Source of the DNA: Thamnaconus septentrionalis
Taxonomy: Eukaryota > Chordata > Actinopteri > Tetraodontiformes > Monacanthidae
Length of the DNA: 64,000 bases
Direction of reading: 5' to 3'
Assembly: GCA_009823395.1 (NCBI GenBank)
Contig: CM020502.1
Coordinates: 15,641,444-15,705,443 of the forward strand
The notes beneath the pieces were generated by a model that did no database searches, was not told the DNA's origin, and saw only the letters and a program-made list of their open reading frames with translations. The position numbers and the translations under genes are program-made. This document shows, piece after piece, positions 41,611 to 54,800 of the stretch (position 1 is its first letter; every line of letters begins with the position of its first letter).

Positions 41611-42207
41611 TGTGCATTGTTTGTTGTTGGATTTTTTTTTTTTTACATCTCGCACAAGATAGAAGGAAACTAAACTCCAATTTGCTGCTTTATACCACTT
41701 TTCTTGGGTATTTAGGCATTTCCCTTGTGCACTATAGGGGTAAATTTAAAATATATATTACTTATATATCTTACTTACTTAACTAGTTTAAATTTATATG
41801 TGTTTTGAATCAAAGAGACATACAGTCCACTGCAGGAGAGCTCTGCTATCCAGCTGACTTGTTATTTATGCCTCTTGTTTTTTATTAGACTGGTCAGAGG
41901 TTCAGCATTCTGCGGCCTGTCAGCGTGAACCTTTTCTCACTCTGACCTCACCATTTTGCCACTCCTGCCCAGTTTGCTTTTTCAGCAGTACTGTCAAATG
42001 GCTGGTCAAGTGTTTTGACCAGCCTTGACACCAACAGGGCTGCACATTGCGTGCCAGAAATGTGCAATTTGATCGCGTATAGATGGGCAAATGTTAATGT
42101 TACGTGGTTCGCAAAACAGGAATATTTAAGAAGTCCTCACATTTCTTTTGGTAAAAGTAGAAATGGTAAATTGAGATTCAACAATCTAGATTTTGCTATT
42201 TTTACAC

Positions 42208-42208
42208 A

Positions 42209-42281
<73 letters not shown>
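42208..42281. repeat. (CT)n(CA)n microsatellite
   Basis: CT block followed by a long CA block. Confidence 0.95.
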
Positions 42282-42282
<1 letters not shown>

Positions 42283-42948
42283 ACTCTGAGCATGCTTGTT
42301 ATCGAAATGTCTCAGTGTTTGAGCCTTGTGCTCAGTACTCAGAAACTACTGCTGTGAAACTCTGAGGTCGATAAGGTCGTAGCTGTGGGTCAAAGCACAC
42401 ACAAGGTGCTGAAACGTTGCAATGTCAAATAAACTTAAAGTAAGATTTATTGTACTTCCATGTTTGTTTCTGTGAATTACAATTTGTAATTCTTAACAGT
42501 TGTTAAATACAGTTCTACTGAAAAGGTTTTGATGAAAGTTGACAGTGGATTTTTAAAAGTTTATCCAAATATTTATTTTGATATAAGCGTTACTCATTCA
42601 CAGACATGAAAAAAAAAAAAAATGAACACGGTACTCTAGCCAGACACTACTCGGGCAAAATACTAATGTGCTGTATAATGCAACATTCAAAGTAAACAAG
42701 TTAATTAAAATATATCCACAATTATGTTTGTAGTTCTTCAAACTAGTATCACATATGTACCAATTATGTCCACTGCGTATAAAAATGGTCAAATGTCCCT
42801 TCAACACAAACCGGCAAAAGGGAGTTAAACAGCTTTCATTTGATATTTCATTTGATAGCATGTGTATTTTTAAGGACGTCGTCTACATACAGTTAACAAC
42901 ACACACAAGCCACTGACGTTAAAAGTAAATCTGGGCCCATGAATATAC

Positions 42949-43096
<148 letters not shown>

Positions 43097-43648
43097 ACAT
43101 ATATCACAAAGGAAAATGAAAACAAGACAAAACATTCGGTCGGTTTCCCATGATCCAATGGTTTTTTACATTTACAACACATTTTTTTGACAAAGACTAT
43201 AAAACCAACCAGAGCTGTATCTTGCTCAACTTCCTTTCATTGTTAAATAAAGTTAGGCTTGAATGTGTAAACATTCTCCAAACAACCTCCAAAGTGGTTT
43301 TGATTAAATGTTGCAGTAACAGCAAAGTGGCGTAATTACTTCTACGCTGCCAAGAGCAGAACATGGCACTTGAACCAGATACAGAGGAGCTTGACTGGAA
43401 GGACAGAGTAGTGAGATCGTTTACTCAGGCAGTGGGTGGAACAAGCAGAGGGAAGGACAGGGAAGGACAGGGAAGAATTCCAGTGGAGGTAAAAGAACGC
43501 TGAAATGAACAACGTGCCTGACTTGTGCAGACAAGTACACATATACTGCATTTGACCACTTGGTTCTATATGTTTGTAATGATGACTGGCAAATAATTGC
43601 AAATAAAACTAGAAACAACTTAATACGAACAAATACGAGGAACCCTCA

Positions 43649-46600
43649 TCACCGCTCTCCTCGACCCTCCATCTCTTTCACGTTCCTTAGAGCTCCTTTC
43701 CCGCTGCTCTTCTTCCTCTCCTTGTCCAGTCGCAACCGCTCCTTCTCCAGCACCCAGTCCCCTCCAAGGTAACCCAAGGCATCCTCAGGCCTTCCACGAT
43801 GCTGAGGCCTTGGATCGAGGAGCAGCTGAAAGAAGGAACACGCGAGAGGGGTGAAGGACGCGAACTGTGGCGCCGCAGGACATGAGTCTTTCTCCCCGAA
43901 CTCCGCCTCGATTAAATCATTGTCACCGTGTTTGCTTTCACTCTGCGGCTCTTCCCATACATCAAGTTCATCTTTGGGCCCTTTAGACCTGTCAAACCAC
44001 TCCTGATATTTCAGGTATGAGTGGCAGTCTCTGGCTGTTTCAGTCCATGGGTGACTCCCTGTGAGCATGGCATAGGTCAAGATACCCAGTGCCCAGCTGT
44101 CTGCAGTGGGCTCCACAGTCACCCAAACCCTTGGCTTGGTTTTCTTCCCTTCTTCCTCTGTAACGCTATTCGTGATGCCGCTCCAGCTGTCCTGATTTCC
44201 CCGAGCGATCTCGGCCTCTGGCGTGCAGTAAGGAGAGCTGTACCAGACTTCCGGTACTCTTGTGCCTTTAGCCTTCACCTGGTGTGGAATATGACTATTT
44301 TGTTATTTGTACACAACAAAGAAATACATAAAAGTAAGGTAAATATATCCAAGTCTATGGTTTGTCATTGTAAGGAATAGAAATAGTCTTAAAGTGTCCC
44401 ACACTGACCATGCCAAAGTCTCCAAGTTTGACCCATCGACAGGCAGAGTCGCACAGAAAGACATTCTCTGGTTTGACATCTCTGTGGACAAAACCAAGAG
44501 AGTGCAGGTGGGTCAGAGCACCACATAGCTGGGATACCACCCGCTGACAACAATCCTCCTCCATACCGACCTGAGAAAGGTGGAAAAAGGACAACACAAG
44601 TTGAAAAAATTTCTTTTCCCAAGGATCTGTTTTTAGATTACTTGGCTTTATAGTTGTGTACCTCAGGTAAGATCACGTCGAAAAGGTCACCATAAAGACC
44701 TGCTTGCTGAGCAAAGACATAATGTGACGGGGTGCGGTATGCAATTCCCAGGGCTCTTGTCAGGGACGGGTGGGTGCAGAATGACACAGCAAGGTTGTAC
44801 TCCCTCAAGAAAGTGAAAAGAGAGGTGGACTCACGCGGGAAAAACTTCAAAGCCATTGGAGTGCCTGCAGAGTACAAGGGGTCGATATTAATGTAGCTTT
44901 TTTTCCCAAAGGTTTTTTTTAAAACAAACGTACTTGTTAGTCCGTTCACCTCTCTTCCTGTGTACAGCCAGCATGACTTTGCCGTACGAGCCTTCACCCA
45001 TAAGCTTTAGGACCTTGAAGTGCTCTGACGTATCCATTGTTGCCAGAGACTGAGCCGTCAGATGGCACATCTCATCCAGGAGCTTTGTGGCAGCCTGGGC
45101 AAAACATAATGATGACATTAAGTAAGTTTGTGTTGGACATTGTAAAGTCAGAGCAAATCTGATCCATGAGATTATTGCTGCAGGACACTATTTTTGGCAT
45201 TAAACTCATGACGTCCACCCTGAGTCAGTTCTGCCTTCTGCACCAGTACATTATACACTGTTGATGCAATTTCCCTGTCTTTCAATCAGTTAATCATTCA
45301 ATCATTCATTGATTCATTCCTTTATTTGCTATACCCGCTTTGTCCATCATTCATGTGAGGGCAGGGTACACCCTGGACAAAAGTCGCCAGTTCATCACAG
45401 GGCCACATTGAAAGACAAACAACCATTTGCACTCAAGCAGACCTACAGACAATTTACAATTGCAGTGTGTCGCATGTGGTTGTTTATGAATTGTGGGAGG
45501 AAGCCGGAGAACCTGGAGAGAACCCACACGGGACATTGGGAACATGCAAACTCCACATAGAAAGGCCCAAAGCCCAGGGGATTGAACCTACAGTATGACT
45601 TTCTTGCTGTCACAACACTGCCATTTGCCTCAAAGGGCTTTACATTCGCTACAGGGAAAAAGAAGAAACCTCAGAGAGAGCCGCAGAGGAAGAATCCCTC
45701 TCTCTAAGATGGGTAGACGTGCATTGGGGTGTTTGCCCCATAGACTTGCATCATTAACCGATTCCACAAAAGATTGGCCTTATTGCAAAAGGTTTTGCCT
45801 CTCAGAGTACTCTTTATAACACACTCAGACTCACATTATGTTGGACTCAGTTATGTTTATTGTCTTCCTCTGAAGTGGCCACTCAATCAGGGATGAAGCC
45901 GTTGCTTGGGCACCGAAAGTGTGGCGTCCTAACCAACCGCTTTTGGTTCTTGTGGTTGTGAAATCATCAACCCTAGTGATCCTGATGGTGGTCCTCAGCA
46001 TCAGTGCAATCACTGGGTGATCCAACACCCTCAAGTCCAACCCCCAAAGCTGAGTGCCAAGCAGGAACAATTGGGTACCATTTTTACGGTCCTTGGTCTG
46101 ACTCAGCCTGGGATCAAACCCACAACCCCCCAGTCTCAGGGCAGACACTCCACCACTGAGCCATTGAGCTGGTACATTACCACTTTCTGTTATTTTTATG
46201 TGAATTCCCTGTGTAGTAGAGTAATAAGTGAGACCCGGACAACTTGGAAATGTAATGTAAATGCTCAGTATTAGATTTAGAAGTTTTTGTCTGACTTTTG
46301 TGTGAACTTAATTGTAATTAGACATTGCAGAGTACTGAAGCTGGGGGAAGAAAAGGGGATTTTTCAGGGAGGTACCAGAAGATAAGAGAATCCTTTATTA
46401 GTCCTACAGTGGGGAAATTTCCAAACATGATGATGCAGCTGTTAAACCTCATAGAATGAAAAACAAGAAGGAGAGACATGATATTAACGATGAATGTAAA
46501 ATTGTACAAACCCATTACGTGTGCCATCATCAAACCTACTGACCACAATGTATTAGTCAGAATGTTTTAGCTACACCCACAACGATTAAACAAAACCCCG

Positions 46601-46743
46601 GAAAAGGATAAAGCTGTTATTTTCGGGGTGTCATTTCTTGCTGCTATTTGGAATGTAACAACTGCTGCTGTAATGATGGGTATCATGGCAATGCTGGCGA
46701 CACTGATCTTCGGGTATAAACATGTCTGTTAATAGCCTCATGA

Positions 46744-46824
<81 letters not shown>

Positions 46825-49069
46825 TCTCTCACACACACACTCACTGGTATCTTTGTTTTGTCTGGGGAAACCATGTTTCCACCACAGCTGGCCCTGGGAG
46901 GGATTAGGTGTCACTGTTCAGACATGCTTGGGGCAGCTCATTACAGCTCATTAGAAAACAGCTCAGTGGCAAGAATGTGAAACTGTCAATTCCTGACAAA
47001 GCTTCGTTCATACCAAAAACCTAAAAGTGTGAGTGAGTAATATTTTGGTCATTTTGATGGTGTCGGTTCAGTGGAAGGTTTCTGATGCTGGAGTGTTTTG
47101 TTGGGCTATCATCCTCTTTACAATCATCTACTAGCCTCTCACTCCCAAACATTTCCTGACCTTCAGACTGAGCAATAAAATAAAATTCATCGTTTTCAGG
47201 GAACATCCATCTACTCTACGTCTGGAACAAATCTTCCCACACAGATGGCTGCTCTTAGTAAGATATTTTCTTACTGTTTTATGGATGCTATTCAACAAGC
47301 TTGTAAAGAATAAGGTCAACCCAATAGATGGATGCAGACCACAGTGAGGTGACTTCATAGACTTGCGATTAAGTGCCCATCGTTCCACAGCCCAGAGTGA
47401 TCGTCTTTTATTTCAAAGTAAACTTTGTAACAGAGCCGGCTTCGTGACCTTTTGCCCATTTGACACGGTGGCTTTGTAATAGGGACACCTTGTTTCTGGA
47501 AAGACTCTGGAACCTTTGCAAAGATGTAACCTTTGAGAAAGAATCCTCTTTGCCAAAACAAAAAATGGAATAATATAAGTAAATACATTTAACAGTATCA
47601 TCAGCAATCTTAAATTTCTTCCCAAAGTCTCACTAGACAAAAAAACAACCTTGTTTAAAATACATAATTTTGTTTATTTGTTTTTGCATTGCATTTGACA
47701 CGGTTGGTGTTTTTGGCAAGTTATAGACACAAAAAGCTTTGTCATTTCAGTCTTTAATCAGATTAATTAAGTCATCAAAATGTGTATGTTTGTATTGTAG
47801 TAGGAAATAACGTAGATGACATTATAAAATGTGACATGGCTATTTGGGGGGAAAGAACCATTTATTTCAATTCAAATTTGATTCACGCATTTAAACACAC
47901 CTTAACTGTGACATAGATTGGTTAATTCAAAGCTTTATTAGAAGTGTAATGTATTTGATTGTGCTCAGTATGGAGAAGTAGTGGCAGGATAAATGTTGAG
48001 TTCACGGTTCCTGTCATTTTCGAATGTCAATCACCCAGTGTTTATATCTCAAAAGCCAGATGTTTTGTGCTCAAACGCACCCAACGATGTGTTGTTTAAA
48101 GGATTTAGTTCACTCCGCCCTTTGTTTTTCTATGGATAAATTAAAATTAACTTATTCACAGCAGGGTGAAATGTACTGATGTCCAAAATTCTAGCTTTAA
48201 TGAACAGGTCCTGCCCCAGTTCCACTGATGGAACAGGCTTGGAGTCTGGAGAATCTGCGGTTCTTCAGTGAGCAGCATAGCTGACACATTCTGAGCTGGT
48301 CTGGTTAAGACGAGTGTAAGAGGGGTTGACACCGATCCCAGCAAACACACAAACGAGTCCAACAGCTGGTACTGCGAGCTGGACGTTACGTAAGGTACAA
48401 GTGTGTGTGCGTGTCTCTGTGTGTGTGCATGCGTGTGAGCGTGTGTGTCAGAGATAAATGGCTGGCTAGAGTTCCCTACATGGAAATAGATCTTTGATTC
48501 CCTGTACACACAAACATCAGTGTGATGACTGACAGGATGCTGTGTGTATTTGTGGCGCGCATCCAACATTTACCTTTTATGAAGTCACCATAAGATCGAG
48601 CTGCTTTGATAGATTGTATTTCATACACACTATCCCTACAACCTGGCAGAAATCAACCTTTTTACTTAAAAAAAAGTTTTCATTTGCTATTTTTTTGTTG
48701 CAATTTTGATTTCAACTGTGCTTTCTAGAATTATTATTATTATTGTTATTATTATTATTATTATTATTGCAAGTTGTAAGTAAAATGAGAATACACATGA
48801 TGAATTACATATATTGAGGTTTGCGTAATTAAGTATTGAAGTATTTGTTGTATGAATCACATTCATTCCTTTTAAAGATTTTGAGACCCTCAGTCCAGTT
48901 AGATGTGGCTATAATAAATAATAAAACTCAAATCAACAAAAAGCATTCAAGATTGCATTTCAAGAAATCTTTGCCAGTTTCTCTCAATGCAAAGCTGGTT
49001 CAAAATTTAGCACATCACCTCAGAGATCTCTCCAGCTAACATAGTCACAGAGAATAAACTTACTGTCAT
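43649..49069 (-). CDS. SBK-family serine/threonine protein kinase (SBK2/SBK3-like)
   Basis: Four well-supported exons (44950-45094, 44662-44864, 44409-44570, 43649-44278) join in frame. A tentative first coding exon of two codons, ATG ACA before a consensus GTAAGT donor at 49064-49069, is in the correct phase and gives 381 residues. Kinase landmarks are complete: glycine loop GEGSYG (35-40), Lys57 in MALKFF, helix-C Glu72, HRDVKPEN (147-154), DFG (169-171), a TPE variant of APE (191-193) and DSWALG. The catalytic residues suggest an active enzyme, unlike a pseudokinase. The order of motifs, and LTAQSL...[16 protein letters not shown], match SBK1/2/3, little-studied cytoplasmic kinases. An acidic linker [20 protein letters not shown] lies in the C-lobe. 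The neighbouring il11 supports SBK2/3, as in human 19q13.42. Confidence 0.85.
45330..45625 (-). mobile_element. tRNA-headed SINE, near full length
   Basis: Read on the - strand it has GTTGTGACAGCAAGAAAGTC, GGTTCAATCCCCTGGGCTTT (box B-like), TTTCTATGTGGAGTTTGCAT and the late segment GTGATGAACTGGCGACTTTT. It is the same family and order as 31583-32122. Confidence 0.7.
45845..46175 (-). mobile_element. Second tRNA-derived SINE family
   Basis: On the - strand the head reads CAATGGCTCAGTGGTGGAGT (box A-like) and GTGGGTTTGATCCCAGGC (box B-like). The body has AGTCAGACCAAGGACCGTAA and TGATGCTGAGGACCACCATC. It is a distinct family from 45330-45625. Confidence 0.65.
46748..46818. repeat. (TC)n microsatellite
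   Basis: About 70 bp of pure TC, then short CA. Confidence 0.97.
48729..48769. repeat. (ATT)n microsatellite
   Basis: Imperfect ATT trinucleotides. Confidence 0.85.
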
Positions 49070-49277
49070 TTTGCAGCTGAGGTTCTTCAGTGTTGTCTTC
49101 AGTGAGAAATTAGCACAGCGCAGACTTCTGCCCTGATCTTCATCTAGCAGGTGCACCTGTCAGGAAGTCCCTCGTGCACGCTCTCCTTCCTAGTGTGCTC
49201 TCCAGCACAGCGGGAGGCTCTGTTAGGTCAGGCTCCAGCTCGCACTGGCTTGGAGGATTTAATGTCTGCTGGTGCAA

Positions 49278-49287
49278 CTTTTATCCC
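49278..49287 (-). promoter_or_regulatory. TATA-like box upstream of the SBK-like first exon
   Basis: GGGATAAAAG read on the - strand, about 210 bp before the tentative start codon. It would give a leader of roughly 180 nt. Support depends on the tentative first exon. Confidence 0.3.
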
Positions 49288-49375
49288 AAAGTGATCTGTC
49301 CTCACCTTCACTCCTCCCCCCTCACCTCACCCGCTCTCCCTTTTGGGGACCGAAGAGCTTCATGCACGCACGGGT

Positions 49376-49376
49376 A

Positions 49377-49403
<27 letters not shown>
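49376..49403. repeat. (GT)n microsatellite
   Basis: Pure TG, about 100 bp upstream of the TATA-like box of the SBK-like gene. Confidence 0.9.
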
Positions 49404-49408
<5 letters not shown>

Positions 49409-50840
49409 TGTAACCAGTCCAAATAAATCTGCAAGAGTTTACAAATTGATGGTTTTATACACAGCAATTCCAAAATTAAGGAAATGTACTACTACTACTA
49501 CTACTACTACAGATAATAATAATAATAATAATGATAATAATAATCAGATTTTATCGCAATACTGTGTCACTTGTCAGAGAAATAAGTCAGCAAAGGTCCT
49601 GAAACGGAGGGTTGATGCTTCCAGCGTCCATGCAATGAAGTGCAAGTCTTTATAGATGAGCAGAAATCTGACAAATCAAATACTGTGTGTGTTTGTTGGA
49701 CTGATACAGGTGCCATACAGATATACACCTGATACAGGTGTATATATAGCAGTGGTGTAGTTTAGTTTATTCTAGTGGGTATACTCTAATTACATTAAAT
49801 ATAATGTATTAAAATGTAATGTCATGATCTAATGTATTAAATATAATGCAACGACATATAAGTGAGATTGTGAAAGACTGATTATGTATTGTCTCAATGG
49901 AAATGTATTGAAAGCAACAAATATGTTAAAATAAAGAAAAAAACGAATCAATAATTAAGACCCTTCCATAAATAAATAAAGTTTCAGCAATCGAGTGTAA
50001 AAAGTGGTTCAAACACAAATGTATATATATATATGTATATATATATATATAAGCTTGGAAACTTTCATGATTCGCTCTAAAGAAGAGCTGCCTTGTTGAA
50101 GCAGCTCGTTCACAACCGACGCATCACTGCTGCACATAAAACAACGAGGTCCCCTTGTAAACCGCCGATGCCCAAGCAGGGTTGTAGCTCTCGTGCAACA
50201 AACCACACATGCGGCTGCAGACATTCTCCGAAGTCGAGGCTTTTAGTAGCGGCTCTGCCTACGGCCACACGTCAACACGCTGACGTTACGCAAGTCGCTG
50301 CGTGGAATCGGACGGAGGTCACTCACTTTACAGCCCAGCAGTCGTGGCCTCCGTGCAAACCTTGTGCCCCCCCCCCCCTCCCACCTCCCAACCCTCTGAG
50401 TGCTTTATGAGGGCTTGCATTGCAACATGCCTGCAGTGATGGAGTTGTTTTACTGAGTTTTTACTTTTATTGGAACATCAATGAGTTAGAAAATGTTTAA
50501 AATTCCAATGAGTAGCCCTCTGGATAATGACTCATAGATTAGTTTAGGTTGCAGGACAAATGGAGGTAAATGGGAGAGCAGAACCACGCAGTCACTTTAA
50601 AGGTACATTGATACATACCGACTGCACACATTGGATTTTAAAACACATTCACGCAGTGGGAGAGCGCTTTTAGCGAAGAGAGGATGCTTTCCATGACAAA
50701 GCCAAGAATCCACTTGTAAGGATGTTTTTATTGTAGCAGTCAGTGGTGTTTGCTGTAACAGTCGTAAACAACACTTTTTTGCTATGACGCTTCAATCTTG
50801 ACGTAAACGATCTTGAAACACGAAGCCTTTTTTTGAGGGG
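49404..50840. other. Intergenic stretch between the SBK-like gene and il11
   Basis: No gene recognised. There is a palindrome at 49719-49745 (arms TATACACCTG), AT runs near 50022-50052, and a CpG-bearing patch at 50100-50400 ending in a C-run. Confidence 0.45.
49488..49544. repeat. (ACT)n(AAT)n microsatellite
   Basis: Adjacent ACT and AAT trinucleotide blocks. Confidence 0.9.
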
Positions 50841-50846
50841 TAACTT

Positions 50847-50852
50847 TTTATT
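50847..50852 (-). terminator. Candidate il11 polyadenylation signal
   Basis: AATAAA on the - strand, about 1 kb after the il11 stop. The intervening 3' UTR carries at least seven ATTTA pentamers, for example at 50949, 51040, 51058, 51641 and 51707, typical of unstable cytokine mRNAs. Confidence 0.45.
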
Positions 50853-51675
50853 AACGACTTTCAGTCAGACAAACAAAACAAAAATTACAAAACATATAAA
50901 TAACACAGTGGAAGGCAACTATTATAATTATTATTAATATTATTAATGATAAATATAGCATAATACACAGTCAAAAACAATGTGAGATGCCTGCATCTCG
51001 GACTATACGTTAAAATGTTGTTTTTTTTACTCCTATTGTAATAAATATAATACAAAACTAAATACAAAAACAGTATAAAAATATAAAATGTTCAATTTTT
51101 TTTTTTTTACACATATATTTCATGGAGCTCACTGAACACTCAGCAGGCACTGTGGATGTAAACAGTCTGAACAGGAGTGAAGGTAACAGGCGGTGACAAG
51201 TACCGAGTCTCTCTGTGTGCTGCCTCACTTCTTCAAGAAAAAACAGGGCTACGTGAAAATTTCAACTTTCATACATTCTGAAAATGTTCATTTCAGGCCA
51301 ACACGCTGTATGTTCCACAACCTCGCTGTTACGTTAACGGTTAAGACTGGAGCGCCTGTGCGATGCGCCCTCAAAACGTGCTCAGATTGTTTCTGCCTGA
51401 GCCACGTTAGCGAAACCCTGCTGGAGCCTTGATTCAAGCATAACTTTGACCTACATGCTAACATTTCCGCTAAAAACAAAGAAACATTTATAATGAAAAT
51501 TATTTAAAAAAAAAAAAGACACCTGACTCAATGTGAAGAAAAGCCCACTGCCCTACGTGAACTCGCAGGTGTAGCAATAGGTGCTGCGCTGTTGTACAAA
51601 AAAAATGGCAGTTCAATGGCAGTTGACTTTTTAGTAATATGTAAATATAAATTAGGTAACAAAAAATATTCAATC

Positions 51676-51740
51676 GGGGGAGGGGAGGGGGGGAGACATG
51701 ACAACTCATTAAATAGCACCGGCGGGGGGGTGTGGGGGGG
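51676..51740. repeat. G-rich runs in the il11 3' UTR region
   Basis: Several G runs of 4-7 on the + strand (C-rich in the mRNA sense). Confidence 0.6.
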
Positions 51741-51845
51741 TGATTTCCTACAAAACGTCTACTTCATGACTGTCCTTCCAATGGGCTTTTTTGGGGGTGG
51801 GGTGTTTTAGTCTGTAGTTGATTCTGCCAAGGGGCCGCTGGGAGT

Positions 51846-54800
51846 TTAGTGCCTCGGGCAGCCAGATTGCCTGTGCAGCAGCCTCAGCGTTCTCTTCGAC
51901 CATCTGCAGAAGAGCTGCAGCCGTTCAGAGATCTCGACTGAGACGGAGATCACATCGAACGCGGTGGAGAAGGTGAGGGGGCGGCCGTCGGTGACCGTGG
52001 GACGTCCTCAGCCAACTGAAACGAGCAAGGAGGGCGGGAGGAGGGTCCGAGTTGGTGATTTGCACAGTGAAAAGAGCAAGAGAAGAGAACAGTGGATTGT
52101 CAAGTTGGATATTTTCATCTCAAAAACTCGGTTGCTCTTTTGTGCGAAAGTCAAAAAGTTGGAATTTCGAGATTAACGTCAAAGTTTTGTGAATAAAGTC
52201 GAAATGTTGACAATGAAGTCACAAGTGATTAAAGACCAAAGGCTGTGCGCACAGGTCTCGTGATGTCCTTCCGTTTTCACCAGAGTGAATCTCGAAATTT
52301 TCATTTTAGTCTCGAAATTGTTTTTATTCTCTCTTCAATACCTTTCCGTGATACGAAAGAGGATTGTGGCCACGACTGAGGTGGTTGCTGGTGGACTGAG
52401 GTTCCCCACAGAAAAGAGGAAACTACTCTGGTGAAACTGGAAGTACGTCACGAGGCTTGCGCACACAGCCATTCGTCTTTAATCGCAAAATTCTGACGTT
52501 GTTCTTGAAAGTTAAGACTTTATTCTTGGAATTTCTCAATTTTTTTATTTATTTATTTTTAAATAAACTGTCTTGTTGTAGCTCTGATCTTTTTACGAAA
52601 GAGTATTAGGGCCACAACAAGAAAAAAATTCAATTTCGAGATTAAAATTGAAAGTTTGAGATTAAAGTTGAAATTTCGAGATAAAAGTCAAAGTTTTGTC
52701 AAGAATGAAGTTGAAGTTTTGTGATTAAAGACGAAACGCTGAGCGCCCAAGCCTCATGATGTACTTCCTTTTTCACAATAGTAAAACTCAAAATTTTGAC
52801 TGTAATCTCAGAATGGAAACAAACATTTTTTTGTTTTTGTTCTCTGGTGAATCCTTTTTGTGAAGTGTTCTACATTGTTTTTGTTTCCTCACCTGCTGGA
52901 GAGATGAACTGAGGAGGTCGGACAGGTGTCGCAGGTGAGTGTTGACGTGCTGCGCTGCCTTGGAGGACAGGCTGGCGTTTTCCTGGCCCTCTTTCAACCA
53001 GCCCACGTACAACCTGTACACCTGCACGTGCACGTAGAGCTTGGACAGCGACTGGTTCACCTGGTGAGACGGAGGTGGACTTTTAACTCAAGTGAACAGG
53101 CTCACTACTGTGCTCACGGTGGCACGGCAGCGATCTTCACCTTTAACGAACTGAAGTCCTGGGCGCGCTCCTCGATGTGCGGGAGATCGGTCAGATTGTG
53201 ATCCACGGCGACAAAATTCGAAAGGTTGTCGTCTGTCTGTGAGGAATGAGGGGGGAGACACTGAGGATCAGGTGCGAACACAACACGAAGGAGGTGAATC
53301 ACAGCAGAACAGGTGTGAGTGCAGAAGCTTTCATGTATTACAAAGTATTCTCTTGGAAAAATGATTTGGAAAAACAACAGCACACCCTCTTGTTGAAATT
53401 GTTGTGATGTAATTACACCACATTACAAGTATATGTATGGCATAGTTAATATATGTGTCTTATCTTTTCATAGCGCTAGACAAATGCAATTCATTTTGCC
53501 TGAGTAAGTGGAACACACACGTCATCATCCGCACCTGTTCATAGTGATTACTGATGCATTTTATGGACACTATTTGTTTTTAGTTGGCTAATTCTAAGTA
53601 ATATTATAGCCTGATTATTTTCGATGTTTGTTTCATTTTGATGAAGTTCTTTAGTATTTTTCTTTGTTTGTTTGTTTACTTTTAATTATGTCCCAGTTGT
53701 GTGGGTAGTTTGTCCAGTCATTATTTTGTCCATTTGTTTCGTTTTGAAATTTGACTATGGCCACCAGAGGGCATATTGGTTGAAGTGTAGGTGTAAACCA
53801 GAATGCACCTGGGTAGGCCTATTTATTTATTTTGTTGTTTATGTGTTCATTTATTTGTTTATTTAACCAAAGCAGGAGAGGAAGGATTCATTTTCTTGCT
53901 TTTGGAAGAAAAAAATTAACCATGAACACCCATACATTTCAGAATGGACATCAATTTGTTTCTGCCTGCATAAAATACAAGCCTATGGTGCAAAGTGGCT
54001 CTTTGATTTACATTTATTTGAAGTTTAATGTCAGGTTATACTGTATATTTTGACAAATGTCCTCTACACATTTTAAAAAGGCCTAAACCGACGACTGTGT
54101 CTAAAAATGTGCTTTCACACCTTTGTTCACAGCTACAGTAGACAAACGCGCGATGAACTGATTTGCACATAGATTTCAACTCATTTACGGACAGTGTGCT
54201 ACTGGTATGCCGTACCATAGTTCAGTAACTATGGCACAGTATACCATAGTTTGAAAAAAAGAATAAAAACAAAAGAGGTTTTTGTGTAATTCTCGCTACC
54301 TTAGCCACAAGGGGGAGTCTGCACTAACTAATTCAATTTTCTTTTCTTTTTTTATCATCATAAATTTGTACCTAACGGTTGCTGTTATTTTGGCCTGTGA
54401 GAGAGAATTTTGCTTATTTCATGTTATTTACCAAGCCGTGCAGTTGTTTGGCGAAGGCCGCCAGCTGGTCCACTTGATGGATCATTGACCTGAACTTGGT
54501 GCAGTGCGGCGAGCCGGTGGGACGGGATGACGTGAGGACCAGCAGGTCGGCCAGCAGCAGCAGGTGGAGAAAACACGGAGCGGAGTCATGAATTACTGCG
54601 AGAAAAGGGGGAAAGAAAGGCTTTACTTTCAGCGCGTCAGCATTTCATTTCAGAGGAGGAAAAAAACAACAAAAAACTTCTCTTTCTAACAGCTGTGAAG
54701 CCCTCCTGACCGCCGCGGCTCTCAACTTTTACATAATTACTAGCCGCTCTGCGCTGCGTCACGAGTTTTCCCGCTCTTAAAGTTGCAGCCTCAGGTCGGT

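Larger units (their letters stand above)
45095..49063 (-). other. SBK-like intron 1, repeat-rich
   Basis: If the first exon at 49064 is right, this is a 4-kb intron. It holds two SINE copies (45330-45625 and 45845-46175), a retroelement-like fragment at 46380-46480 (AGAATCCTTTATTAGTCC), the CT array 46748-46818 and (ATT)n at 48729-48769. Nothing else recognisable. Confidence 0.45.

Noticed and set aside
45845..46175. tRNA gene, from box A and box B-like sequences
   Set aside because: No cloverleaf could be completed and the sequence continues into a SINE body; the same holds for 31583 and 45330.
46683..46907. Ser/Leu and Arg/Glu repeat frames
   Set aside because: Products of the (TC)n microsatellite.
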